Part shown: positions 9,151 to 18,870 of the stretch, piece after piece
How positions within the stretch are numbered: the stretch's first letter is position 1
Layout: every line of letters begins with the position of its first letter
NCBI GenBank assembly: GCA_964636385.1
Contig: CAZWSC010000063.1
Span: 50,746-114,745 of the forward strand
Length of the DNA stretch: 64,000 nt
From: CAZWSC01 sp964636385
GTDB taxonomy: Bacteria; Eisenbacteria; RBG-16-71-46; CAIMUX01
Direction of reading: 5' to 3'
The notes under the pieces: model-generated
What the model saw: only the letters and a program-made list of their open reading frames with translations
What the model was told of the DNA's origin: nothing
Databases searched by the model: none
Position numbers and translations under genes: made by a program

Positions 9151-10917
9151 CTAGCGCACCTCCACGAGGGTCAGGCCCCACAGGTGCGGCTGCGGGGGCC
9201 GGGGCTGGTTCCAGGATCCGAAGGCATGCGAGCCGTCGCTGACGTACCGCATCACGTATCCGCCCGCCGGAAGCTCGATCACATCGCGCACGATGCGGTT
9301 CTTCCGCGCGCCGCCGGCGTGTTGCGTGTCCTCGTACTCCATCTTCCAGACGATCCCGCCGTCGTCGCTCCCGATCCACCCATAGTCGTGCATCTCGCTC
9401 CGTGTTCCCTCGCCGAGAGCCACCAGACGGAAGCGGGTCTTTGACCGGAGCACGAATCTCATCGACAGGTCCTGCCTGTTCCGGACCGGGGCAAGGGAGT
9501 GAACCTCCGGGGGATCGGCGGCTTCGCCTGCCCTGACCAGATGCCTTGAACCCTCGTCCACCGGCGCCAGGGTTACGCCCCAGTTCCCGGGCTCCCAGGG
9601 CGGTGGACTGTTCCAGATCTGGTAGGCGTGGGAATCATCGGTCACATAGCAGAGGGCATAGTCGCCCTCGCGTACTCCGAGGACCTGCTCAGTCAGCCGG
9701 TTCCTGGTGTCTCCCCCGGACGGGCAGGTGTTGTCATAACTCATGACCCACAAGGCCTCCATGCTGCGGACGTCTTCGATCCAGGCATAGTCCACCATCC
9801 TGCGGGAACGTCCCGCCTCGCCCAGCGCCCGCACCAGTAGGTCCGCGGGGGCGTCAAGCGAGAAGAACTCACGCGTGAACGCATCGTCACCCTGGCGCAC
9901 GATCGATATGACCGGTTCCGGGAGGGCGGTGTCGTGGCAGACGCGGAACGCTTCACTGTCGGATGCATCCGCGACCGTCATGGAGACTCCCCAGGACTCG
10001 GGATCCAGTGGCGGGAGTACGTTCCATCCGGAGGCATCGTGGCTGTCATCTGTCATGGCTGTCAGGACGTAGCTTCCCGCGGGAAGACGGATGGTTCCCC
10101 GGAAACACCGGTTCTTGTCGGCTCCGCCCGCCGGGACAGTGTTGTCGAAGGAGGGCTCCCAGACGCGCGTCCAGGTCAGGGCGTCGACCAGCCACGCACT
10201 GTCGGAGAAGAAGCGCCCCCGGTGGCCGTATTCCCCGGTGAAGCGGAGATGGAACGTCACAGGCCTGTCCACTTCGATCCTCGCCCTGCGTGCCTCCATC
10301 GTCCCGAGGCCCAGGAAACGCACGTCCGCATCCGCGAAAGGAACGGAAGCATGATCAGTTGCCGGGAGAGGCGTGAAGTCGGGATCGATCGCCTGCACCC
10401 GAATCCCCCAGCGGACCGGGTCGCCAACCTCCCCCCAGTCCCGGAAGGGGGCGACGCTGGAACGCAGGCGGCCTATCTGGAATCCGAACAGCCTTATGTC
10501 GCGCTCGATCGGAAGACGCCCGCCATACCCGGCAAAGAAGGCCGTGTACGTTCCGGCTGTGAGCGAGATCGTGTCTTCAACCTCCCAATTCTCCGTCATG
10601 CCGTTCCACCGGCCGCCGGCATCCTGCATGATCCAGACTGCCTCGCGAGTCTCCTCGTCCAGAATCCACGCTGCGGCGAGAAAGACCTGGCCCCGCTCAC
10701 AGGCCAGACCCTCCGCTTCGACAAGCAGGCTGCCGTCTGAGGGCATCACGAAGGTCTTTCGCAGAACTCCCGGTTGCCCGGGACCACGAATCTCCGCAAG
10801 GACGGGACCCTGCGCACTGCCGGAAGCCACCCGGGCCGTCCCGGACACTGTGATCAGCGCTGCCGCGAGCAGGAAAGAGGCTGCGGCGTGTAGTTGGAAC
10901 CCGGTTACAGCCTTCAT
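9151..10917 (-). CDS. Secreted protein with four copies of a Trp-rich module, function unknown
   Basis: I chose the ATG at 10917 because AGGCGG lies 7 nt upstream and a classic signal peptide follows; the frame is open 59 codons further. The 588-residue protein has no domain that I can name. It repeats one module of about 100-130 residues four times, starting near residues 80, 240, 395 and 505. Each copy reads roughly [YS].W..D....W...Y.[ND]T..[SA]GG..NR, then LPAG.Y....[TV][TS]D[DG]SH....WN..PP..P..WG[VL][TS]. The first copy is the most diverged. The architecture suggests a beta-sandwich binding module acting outside the cell. Neighbours on either side are on the opposite strand, so it is probably a single-gene transcript. 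Confidence 0.8.
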   Translation of the reverse strand: MKAVTGFQLHAAASFLLAAALITVSGTARVASGSAQGPVLAEIRGPGQPGVLRKTFVMPSDGSLLVEAEGLACERGQVFLAAAWILDEETREAVWIMQDAGGRWNGMTENWEVEDTISLTAGTYTAFFAGYGGRLPIERDIRLFGFQIGRLRSSVAPFRDWGEVGDPVRWGIRVQAIDPDFTPLPATDHASVPFADADVRFLGLGTMEARRARIEVDRPVTFHLRFTGEYGHRGRFFSDSAWLVDALTWTRVWEPSFDNTVPAGGADKNRCFRGTIRLPAGSYVLTAMTDDSHDASGWNVLPPLDPESWGVSMTVADASDSEAFRVCHDTALPEPVISIVRQGDDAFTREFFSLDAPADLLVRALGEAGRSRRMVDYAWIEDVRSMEALWVMSYDNTCPSGGDTRNRLTEQVLGVREGDYALCYVTDDSHAYQIWNSPPPWEPGNWGVTLAPVDEGSRHLVRAGEAADPPEVHSLAPVRNRQDLSMRFVLRSKTRFRLVALGEGTRSEMHDYGWIGSDDGGIVWKMEYEDTQHAGGARKNRIVRDVIELPAGGYVMRYVSDGSHAFGSWNQPRPPQPHLWGLTLVEVR

Positions 10918-11156
10918 GTTGCCGCCTGTGTGGGTGAATGTACCTGTGGCGGTCTGTTCGGATCCGCCTTCCTGAAAACCCCTGGAACGAACATCCGCCC
11001 GTACGCGTGCGGACGCACCGGGGTTGCGGGGCCGCGGATGCCCGGGCAATCCCGCCGGGCACGGATCGCCGAGTCCTGATAAGATTGCCGTCAAGGTAGC
11101 AGTCGTAGCCTGTTTTGTCGATAATGTGGAGTCTGGTCAACAGCAAGGAGGGAACC

Positions 11157-12179
11157 ATGCCTTTGGTGCCGATGCGAATTCTGCTCGATCACGCAGCCGA
11201 GAACGGCTACGGAGTCGCTGCGCTTAACGTGAACAACATGGAACAGATCCAGGCCATCATGGCCGCGGCGGAGAAGACGGAGTCTCCCGTCATCATCCAG
11301 GCCTCGCGGGGGGCCAGGTCCTACTCGCAGGACAACTACCTGCGCCATCTCATGCTCGCCGCAGCGGAGCTGCATCCCGGGATCCCGATCGCGATGCATC
11401 TCGACCACGGGAACAGCCCGGCCACCTGCTTCTCCGCAATCGAGCAGGGGTTCACGAGCGTGATGATGGACGGCTCGCTCATGGAGGACGGCAAGACACC
11501 GGCCGAGTACGAGTACAACGTGCGCGTCACGAAAGAGGTGGTGAAAGCCGCTCACAGCAGGGGGGTCACCGTCGAGGGCGAGCTTGGCTGCCTCGGCGGA
11601 ATCGAGGACGGCCACGGGGCCGGCCTGTCGGGCGAGGAGGCGCTCAGCCACCTGACAGACCCGGAACAGGCCGAGCGGTTTGTGGCGGAGACAGGAGTGG
11701 ATGCCCTGGCAGTCGCCATCGGCACAAGCCACGGCGCCTACAAGTTCAAGAAGAAGCCGACGGGCGAGGTCCTGCGCATGAGCATCATCGCCGAGATCCA
11801 CCGCAGGCTGCCCGACACGCACCTGGTCATGCACGGATCCTCGTCCGTTCCGCAGGAGCTTGTCGAGATCATCAACCGCTACGGCGGGAAGATGCCGGAG
11901 ACCTACGGGGTGCCGGTCGAGGAGATCCAGGAGGGGATCAGGCACGGTGTCCGCAAGGTCAACGTCGACACGGACAACCGGCTGGCCATCACCGGCGCAA
12001 TCCGTAAGGTCTTCAGCGAGCGCCCCGGCGAGTTCGACCCCCGCTCCTACCTCAAGCCGGCCCGCGAGGCGATGCAGAAGGTATGCGAAGAGCGGATGAT
12101 CGCATTCGGCCAGGCCGGTCATGCCGGCAAGATAAGGATCGCAAAGCTGGACGACATGGCGCGGCGCTACGCAGGCTGA
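11157..12179 (+). CDS. fba: Fructose-bisphosphate aldolase, class II
   Basis: This zinc enzyme cleaves fructose-1,6-bisphosphate to DHAP and glyceraldehyde-3-phosphate in glycolysis and gluconeogenesis. The 340-residue product shows HLDHG (Asp83, Zn ligand His84), the EGELGCLGG segment (Glu140, Glu142), Zn ligands His192 in TSHGAYKF and His226 in MHGSSS, and the phosphate-binding NVDTDNR at 269-275. The ATG at 11157 is preceded by AAGGAGGG and is preferred over an in-frame ATG 42 nt upstream. A GATAAT hexamer at 11120-11125 could be a -10 box, but I see no good -35. A DUF362 gene follows after 45 nt and probably shares the transcript. Confidence 0.96.
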   Translation: MPLVPMRILLDHAAENGYGVAALNVNNMEQIQAIMAAAEKTESPVIIQASRGARSYSQDNYLRHLMLAAAELHPGIPIAMHLDHGNSPATCFSAIEQGFTSVMMDGSLMEDGKTPAEYEYNVRVTKEVVKAAHSRGVTVEGELGCLGGIEDGHGAGLSGEEALSHLTDPEQAERFVAETGVDALAVAIGTSHGAYKFKKKPTGEVLRMSIIAEIHRRLPDTHLVMHGSSSVPQELVEIINRYGGKMPETYGVPVEEIQEGIRHGVRKVNVDTDNRLAITGAIRKVFSERPGEFDPRSYLKPAREAMQKVCEERMIAFGQAGHAGKIRIAKLDDMARRYAG

Positions 12180-12224
12180 ATCCGGCAGGCGGATCGCACC
12201 ACAACAGGAAAGGACGCTCTACAC

Positions 12225-13337
<1,113 letters not shown>

Positions 13338-13346
13338 CGGCGGCCA

Positions 13347-13364
13347 CCCGGGCGTCACCCCGGG
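13347..13364. terminator. Possible bidirectional terminator hairpin
   Basis: CCCGGG (13347-13352) and CCCGGG (13359-13364) can pair around a 6-nt loop, between the convergent ends of the DUF362 gene (13337) and the gene ending at 13422. There is no U tract on either side, so the assignment is tentative. Confidence 0.3.
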
Positions 13365-13421
13365 CATCTGACGCAGCGATGCGCCCCGGATCAGGACGAG
13401 GCGTTGCCGGCCGGCTGCGGC

Positions 13422-14939
13422 CTACCGGCTTTCACACCTCCTGAGCACCCAGAGCACCGGGGGTGAACAGACGAAGGCGGCGAGCAGGCCCGGGATGAAG
13501 CGGAAGAAGCCCCTCTTGAAGGTGTGCTCCATCGTCCAGAGTGGGTTCAACTCCGGATCCCACATGTAGAAGAAGGGCATGTACAGCAGGAACAGAACCG
13601 CGCTTGTGGAGAGGATCAGCCCCGTGTAGTCGGGCAGCCCCCCGGTCCCCAGCCTGTCCCGGACAACGGGCAGAGAGCCCGCAAACCACAGGACCGGCAG
13701 CAGAGCAATCACCCATACGAACTCCCCGAAGGTGCCCGGGTCGGCGATGATGACGCCCGCCAGCCGCAGGACATCCGCCATTCGCCCCGTGTCGAAGTAG
13801 ACCCGGTCCAGGAAGTGGGCCGCGGGATCGTATCCCATGAGTTGCCGCACGTAGAACAGGTTCCAGAAGGCGAAGAACGCGGCCGGAACCACGAAGAACA
13901 ACGACGCCATCCATCGCCTGCCCTGTCCCAGGATCAGGACCGACAGGGCGAGGCCCAGCCCGAAGAGCACATTCTCCGACCTCCCTGTCGTTGCGAAGAG
14001 GAGCAGCAGGGTTATCCAGGCGAAGCTGCCCTTCGGCAGGGCCCGGCGCGCCGCCAGTCCGTCCAGTGTGCACATGAGGGCCAGCGCTATGAAGAGCATG
14101 CTGGGCATGTCGGTCTGCGCCTCGGTCAGCTGGAAGAGCAGGGCCGTGGGCAGGAACAGCACGAACGACGCCAGGGCGGCGGCGGTCCTGGAGCCGCTCC
14201 ATCGCCTGATGAACCCGAAGTAGACAAGCAGGAAGCCCGCCACGCTGACAGGCACCCACAGCTTCCAACCCTCCGGGTGGTACAGATACCAGAACCCGTT
14301 GTTCGCCGCTGTATAAGGGGGATAGACGCACTGCGCATTGTAGTTGATCCTGGTGAAGACTGTGGACAGGTACCTCCCTTCCTGCGCCATGATCTTGCCC
14401 ACCAGGTCGTACCCAACCAGGGCGTCGTAGTTGCGCTCCGGAACGATGGCGAACTGGACGACGCTGAAGAGCAGAAGCGCCGCTGTCGCGGCGGTGAGGA
14501 CCGAGGCTGCCGGTGCCGTGAGGATCGAGTGGAGGATGCCCGCAAGGCCGCGCACCCGGCGCGCCGGGGCGATCCCACCGGGACCGGCCGCGGCGCAGCC
14601 CCCAGCGTACCTGCCGGGCTTCCCGGATCCGCGTCGGCGCGTGGCTCCACCCGCCTCGGCCGTGTCTGCCTTCCTGGCCCCTGGCCCCAGACACCTTTCC
14701 GCCGCCAGACCGCACGCTGCAAGAACCAGGGCGGCGACACCCATGGTTGTGCGGGTGATCGGTATCCCGGCCAGATCGAAGCCTGCAACCAACCACGGCA
14801 CCGACGCCGTTGAAAGGAGGAGCCTGTTCCCGACAGCCGACCCTGCCCACGGGCCGATCCATCCGAATGCGCGGAACAGCCTGAGGCTCCCCTCACCGAG
14901 CAGCGCAAGCGTGATCAGGCCGAGTAACACAGGGATCAC
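13422..14939 (-). CDS. Polytopic membrane protein, GT-C glycosyltransferase-like
   Basis: The product is about 505 residues with ten or more predicted membrane segments. After a run of N-terminal helices and an Arg/Gly/Ala-rich loop, a segment containing PERNYDALVGYDLVGKIM may be the extracytoplasmic acidic loop typical of GT-C enzymes that use lipid-linked sugars. No family motif is decisive. I chose the GTG at 14939 because it overlaps the upstream gene's TGA by 4 nt (GTGA) and opens directly into a membrane helix; the frame is open 33 codons further. It is the last gene of an overlapping four-gene unit that starts with a NatAB-like ABC exporter at 17647, so it may act on a product of that unit. 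Confidence 0.75.
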   Translation of the reverse strand: MIPVLLGLITLALLGEGSLRLFRAFGWIGPWAGSAVGNRLLLSTASVPWLVAGFDLAGIPITRTTMGVAALVLAACGLAAERCLGPGARKADTAEAGGATRRRGSGKPGRYAGGCAAAGPGGIAPARRVRGLAGILHSILTAPAASVLTAATAALLLFSVVQFAIVPERNYDALVGYDLVGKIMAQEGRYLSTVFTRINYNAQCVYPPYTAANNGFWYLYHPEGWKLWVPVSVAGFLLVYFGFIRRWSGSRTAAALASFVLFLPTALLFQLTEAQTDMPSMLFIALALMCTLDGLAARRALPKGSFAWITLLLLFATTGRSENVLFGLGLALSVLILGQGRRWMASLFFVVPAAFFAFWNLFYVRQLMGYDPAAHFLDRVYFDTGRMADVLRLAGVIIADPGTFGEFVWVIALLPVLWFAGSLPVVRDRLGTGGLPDYTGLILSTSAVLFLLYMPFFYMWDPELNPLWTMEHTFKRGFFRFIPGLLAAFVCSPPVLWVLRRCESR

Positions 14940-15469
14940 CGGGCACCTCCGGCCGGCTCCAGGGCGAAGATGGCGATGCGGTTGTCCTCGGTCAGAGCGG
15001 CATCGGGGTCGATTAGATTCAGCCCCCAGTGCTCCCACACGAGCACGTGTGTTACATCGTCGGCCATGGGTGCCTTGTCATCGCCCCAGTGCACGGGCAC
15101 CCTCGGGTAAATGAAGCTGTACGCTGAGGACGGGCTGGCCAGAAGCGCCACATCCCTTCCGGATGTCTCGATGATGTACCCGGAGGGCGGCAGGAGGATG
15201 ACCGCATCGGGAGGCGTACTGTCGCGAATGAAGAGCAGGGTCATGTAGGTCGGCTCGTATGCCGCCGCGCTGCGGGCCTCGAAAGGCATCTGGCTGCCGT
15301 GGGACCAGACGATCCAGGTCCTGCCGGCGATGGTGGTGAACCCCCTCCCCCACCTTGTTCCCGTAACGAAGAGAACAAGGAGGAGAATCAGCAGGCCGGA
15401 CCAGAGCCAGCGCCTCTTCGCCGGCACATCCTGCGGCGAGTCGGACGGGATCAGCCGAACCTGATCCAC
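14936..15469 (-). CDS. Membrane-anchored hypothetical protein
   Basis: About 177 residues. A single membrane helix (WLWSGLLILLLVLFVTG) lies near residues 20-38, followed by a soluble domain, probably outside the membrane. I chose the GTG at 15469, which has GGAG 8 nt upstream and overlaps the end of the ABC permease gene by 19 nt; the frame is open to 15553. The stop overlaps the GTG of the next gene by 4 nt. I do not recognise the soluble domain, which contains DAVILLPPSGYIIETSGRD and THVLVWEHWGL. The tight overlaps argue that it works with the GT-C-like neighbour. Confidence 0.7.
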   Translation of the reverse strand: MDQVRLIPSDSPQDVPAKRRWLWSGLLILLLVLFVTGTRWGRGFTTIAGRTWIVWSHGSQMPFEARSAAAYEPTYMTLLFIRDSTPPDAVILLPPSGYIIETSGRDVALLASPSSAYSFIYPRVPVHWGDDKAPMADDVTHVLVWEHWGLNLIDPDAALTEDNRIAIFALEPAGGAR

Positions 15470-16731
15470 TTCACCAGCTCCGGCAGGGTGGGGCGCTTTC
15501 CGTACATCAGGAGCCCGACACGGAAGACCTTTCCTGCCGCCCATATCAGCCATGCAATGAAGGCCAGAAGGATGACCACCGAAAGCGCGATCTCCCAGGC
15601 TGGTGGCGCCTGTACCGCGATCCTGACCATCATCAGGATCGGGGAGAAGAGGGGTATCTGGGACACAACCCGGACAACCGTTGCGTTGGGATCCCTTATC
15701 GCCAGGAACATCATCATGAAGGCGATGATGATGGGCAGGGTTACGGGCGTCTGGAGCTGCTGTGCCTCCGTCTCGCTGTTCACCATCGCGCCAATTGCGC
15801 CGAACAGCCCTGCATACACAACGAACCCGAGAACGAAGTAGATGAAGAAGAAGACGACGAGCATCGGCTCCGGGGTGATCTGGGCCAGGATTTCCTGCTG
15901 CCCGAAGAGAGCCATGCCGGTGGCCGTCATGTAGCTCAGAACCAGGCCGACGATCACAGCCCAGACCGCCAACTGGGTGAGGCCGACAAGGCCGATCCCG
16001 AGGATCTTCCCACCCATCAGGGTCGTCGACCGGACCATCGACACCATCACCTCCGCGGATCGGGATGTCTTCTCCTCAAGGGCGGCACGGAGCATCATCG
16101 TGCCGTATATCAGAAGCGAGATGTAGAATATGAAGCCGAGCACATAGGCCAGTGCGAACGTGGTGCCCTGGTCCTGCCTGGCCTCCCCGCCGACGCCGAC
16201 CCTGAAGGTCGTAAAACCCACCGGGCCGAGTATGCTGCGCACCTGATCCGGGTCGAGGGCCGAATCCCCGATGCGCAGTTCCCTCACAACCTGTGTAATG
16301 GCGCGATGCAGCGTTTCGTTCCTGTTGAAGTCCGACACATTCTCGGCGTAGTAGGACGCGGCGCCGCCATCCAGAAGATCGGCCGGGATCATGATGAAGC
16401 CGTCGATGCGCTTTCCGGCGACGTCGTTCCCGAGATCGCGCAGAAGCTGTTCGCGATCGCGTCCCCTGCCGGGTTCCCTGACGAGCGTGTAGACAGGCTG
16501 CCCGGCCTTCGTTGTATCGGCAAGCGTGCCGGAGAGCGGCTCCATCATCCTGCCGGTATCGTCCACAACGGCGATTGAAAGGGTCCTGTCAATCCCCATG
16601 GTCATGAAGAGGGCGGGGAGCAGCATGATGCCGCCGATGAACAGGGGGAAGAGGATCGTACCTGCCAGGAAGGCCTTGGTCCTGACCTTCAAAGTGTACT
16701 CCTGCAGCAGGACCACCAGGAGCTTACGCAT
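15451..16731 (-). CDS. ABC-2 type transporter permease, NatB-like
   Basis: This 426-residue membrane protein has one N-terminal helix (about 20-45), a large extracytoplasmic domain (about 50-180) and a cluster of five or six helices (about 185-395). This is the NatB/YhaP layout of the ABC-2 family. The segment LRAALEEKTSRSAEVMVS is the usual family signature after the first C-terminal helix. Such permeases pair with a NatA-type ATPase for export, classically of sodium or of unknown small substrates. The gene starts 8 nt inside the 3' end of its ATPase gene, with a GGAGG site within that gene. The substrate cannot be read from the sequence. Confidence 0.9.
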   Translation of the reverse strand: MRKLLVVLLQEYTLKVRTKAFLAGTILFPLFIGGIMLLPALFMTMGIDRTLSIAVVDDTGRMMEPLSGTLADTTKAGQPVYTLVREPGRGRDREQLLRDLGNDVAGKRIDGFIMIPADLLDGGAASYYAENVSDFNRNETLHRAITQVVRELRIGDSALDPDQVRSILGPVGFTTFRVGVGGEARQDQGTTFALAYVLGFIFYISLLIYGTMMLRAALEEKTSRSAEVMVSMVRSTTLMGGKILGIGLVGLTQLAVWAVIVGLVLSYMTATGMALFGQQEILAQITPEPMLVVFFFIYFVLGFVVYAGLFGAIGAMVNSETEAQQLQTPVTLPIIIAFMMMFLAIRDPNATVVRVVSQIPLFSPILMMVRIAVQAPPAWEIALSVVILLAFIAWLIWAAGKVFRVGLLMYGKRPTLPELVKWIRFG

Positions 16732-17647
16732 CTGCGGCCACCTCCTCTCCGCGAGCCTGCACGGTTTCGACGAAGATCCTGTGCAGGGAGGGTTCCATGA
16801 CCTGGAAGCGGCGTATGCGGACCTCTGCCGAGGCCGCCTCGAGTATCCTGTGCGGCTCGATGTCCTCCCTCGGGACGATCTCCATGTAGCGCCCCGTGTC
16901 GTCGGACTTCTCGATCAGCTCGCGGTTCCTGTGGAAGGAGGCGGAACCGTCGTACTCGATCTGGATGGCCCGCGTGCCGAACCCGGCCTTGATCTCCTGC
17001 AGCCCTCCCTTGAGCACGGCGCGCCCGCGGTTGATGAGGCAGATCGAGTCGCAGAGCTTCTCGACCATCTCCATCTGGTGTGTGGAGAGGAGAAGCGTCG
17101 TCCCCCGGTCCCGAAGCTCGAGGAGGATCTCCTTCACGAGGTCCACGTTCACCGGGTCCAGCCCCGAGAAGGGCTCGTCGAGTATCACAGCCTCAGGCCT
17201 GTGCAGGATCGTTGCGACGAGCTGGACCTTCTGCTGCATCCCCTTGGACAGTGCCTCCAGCTTCGCGTCCGCCCACTCCGAAAGCCCGAGGCGCTCCAGC
17301 CACCTGTCGGCATCGGCGCGGGCCTCGTTGCCCGACATGCCGTGAATACGCGCGAAGTAGAGCAGGAGCTCCCTGACCTTCATCCTGCGGTAGAGCCCGC
17401 GTTCCTCCGGGAGATAACCGATGCGGTCCCTCCTGCGTTCCGGATCGGTCTCGCCCAGGAGACTTATCACACCAGTATCCGGCTTGATGATGTCCATGAT
17501 CATCCGGATCGTCGTCGTCTTCCCCGCCCCGTTGGGACCGAGAAGCCCGAAGACTGATCCCGCCTTTACGGCGAAATCCAGATCCAGGACCGCATGCACA
17601 TCACCGAAGGACTTCGACACGCCCCGCAGCACGAGTGCCTCCGACAT
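16724..17647 (-). CDS. ABC transporter ATP-binding protein, NatA-like
   Basis: This 307-residue ATPase powers the adjacent ABC-2 permease. Walker A is GPNGAGKTT (37-45), the signature is LSKGMQQK (about 133-140), Walker B runs into the D-loop as VILDEPFSGLDP (154-165) and the switch His is His190. The Q-loop region reads GYLPEERGLY, the variant common in NatA-type ATPases. The ATG at 17647 follows AAGGAGGAACCG and is preferred over a start 16 codons upstream. A C-terminal domain of about 80 residues follows the nucleotide-binding domain, as in other NatA/YhaQ proteins. Confidence 0.93.
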   Translation of the reverse strand: MSEALVLRGVSKSFGDVHAVLDLDFAVKAGSVFGLLGPNGAGKTTTIRMIMDIIKPDTGVISLLGETDPERRRDRIGYLPEERGLYRRMKVRELLLYFARIHGMSGNEARADADRWLERLGLSEWADAKLEALSKGMQQKVQLVATILHRPEAVILDEPFSGLDPVNVDLVKEILLELRDRGTTLLLSTHQMEMVEKLCDSICLINRGRAVLKGGLQEIKAGFGTRAIQIEYDGSASFHRNRELIEKSDDTGRYMEIVPREDIEPHRILEAASAEVRIRRFQVMEPSLHRIFVETVQARGEEVAADA

Positions 17648-17868
17648 CGGTTCCTCCTTGTTTCCGGACAACGCGACAGCGTTCTGCGCCGGCACCGGTA
17701 CGGGGGCACATATCGCATGGTTCCCGGTGACGGACCGCTCCGCCCGGTCTCATGCGCAGTGCCCTGCGCAGGACACGCGCCGCCGCGAACCGATACACCC
17801 TAGAGTCACGGGCGTCATGCCACAACTGCGAACTGCCGGCCGGGCCGGCGGCGTGATAACCTCCCCCC

Positions 17869-18870
17869 ATGCAGCATCAGATCACGACCCGCAGGTTGTC
17901 CGCGGGACAGATCCTCAGGCCGGCCCTGCCCCGGGCGTGGCGGACTCTTGTCCTGCTCCTTCGGCTGATGCTGCCGATCTCCCTGCTCACCGGATTCCTG
18001 AGGTGGAGCGGAGCCCTCGAAGCCCTCGGACAGGTGTGCGCGCCCGCGATGGGGATCTTCCGTCTCCCCGGCGAGGCTGCGGTCCCGATGATCTCCGGAA
18101 TGCTTGGCGGAATCTACGCCCTCGTTGGCGCGATGGCAGTCATCCCGATGTCCGTGGAAGAGGTGACAATCCTCTCGGCGATGGTCCTTGTGGCTCACAA
18201 CCTGTTCGTGGAGTGCGCAATCCAGGACAGGACCGGCGCCCCGTGGCAGTGGACCCTGGCAGTTCGCCTGACCGGGATGGCGATCACGGGCCTCATCGTT
18301 GCCTGGTCCATAGCCGCTCTGCAGGCGGCGGATCTTCCGGCCATCGGCCCACGGGTCGTGCCGGGCGACCCGCGGAGTGCAGTCCCCGCTGCCGGAACCT
18401 TCGGGGAGTTTCTGCGGGGCTGGGCTCTTCAGGCCCTCTCCCTGGTCCTCAAGATCTCGCTGCTGATAACGGCAATGATGGTGGCGACCGAGTGGATAAG
18501 GGCGCGGGGCATCCTGGCAGAGCTGGAAAGGCGGTCCGATCCGATGCTCAGGTTCCTCGGACTGCGCAGGCCGGTCGCCTTCCCGTGGCTCACATCCCAG
18601 GTTCTGGGTGTGACTCTCGGCTCCGGGCTTCTCATCGAGGAGATGCGGGAGCGATCCGGGTACGACCCGCACGACCTTCGCGCACTGCACACCTCGATCG
18701 CGATCAGTCATTCACTGCTCGAGGACACCATCCTGGTTGCGGCCATGGGCGCATCCCTCTTCTGGATCACCGTGCCGAGGCTTCTGCTCGCCGCTGTGGC
18801 GGTTCGCGCCGCATCGCGTGTCCCGCTCGGGCTTCGCGCCGTGCCTATTCGGCCCCGGCCAGCTCCCTGA
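17869..18870 (+). CDS. Nucleoside-recognition (Gate) domain membrane protein
   Basis: This 333-residue polytopic protein resembles the Gate/nucleoside recognition domain shared by SpmA/SpmB, YjiH and part of FeoB. It is built as two related halves: MVLVAHNLFVECAI in the first and TSIAISHSLLEDTILV in the second each contain H-x3-E within a membrane segment. Each half also contains a preceding re-entrant Gly-rich segment (SGMLGGIYALVGA and VLGVTLGSGLLIEE). The substrate is unknown; nucleosides or divalent metals are possible given the relatives. No clear Shine-Dalgarno precedes the ATG. Its 3' end overlaps the convergent gene ending at 18845 by 26 nt. Confidence 0.78.
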   Translation: MQHQITTRRLSAGQILRPALPRAWRTLVLLLRLMLPISLLTGFLRWSGALEALGQVCAPAMGIFRLPGEAAVPMISGMLGGIYALVGAMAVIPMSVEEVTILSAMVLVAHNLFVECAIQDRTGAPWQWTLAVRLTGMAITGLIVAWSIAALQAADLPAIGPRVVPGDPRSAVPAAGTFGEFLRGWALQALSLVLKISLLITAMMVATEWIRARGILAELERRSDPMLRFLGLRRPVAFPWLTSQVLGVTLGSGLLIEEMRERSGYDPHDLRALHTSIAISHSLLEDTILVAAMGASLFWITVPRLLLAAVAVRAASRVPLGLRAVPIRPRPAP

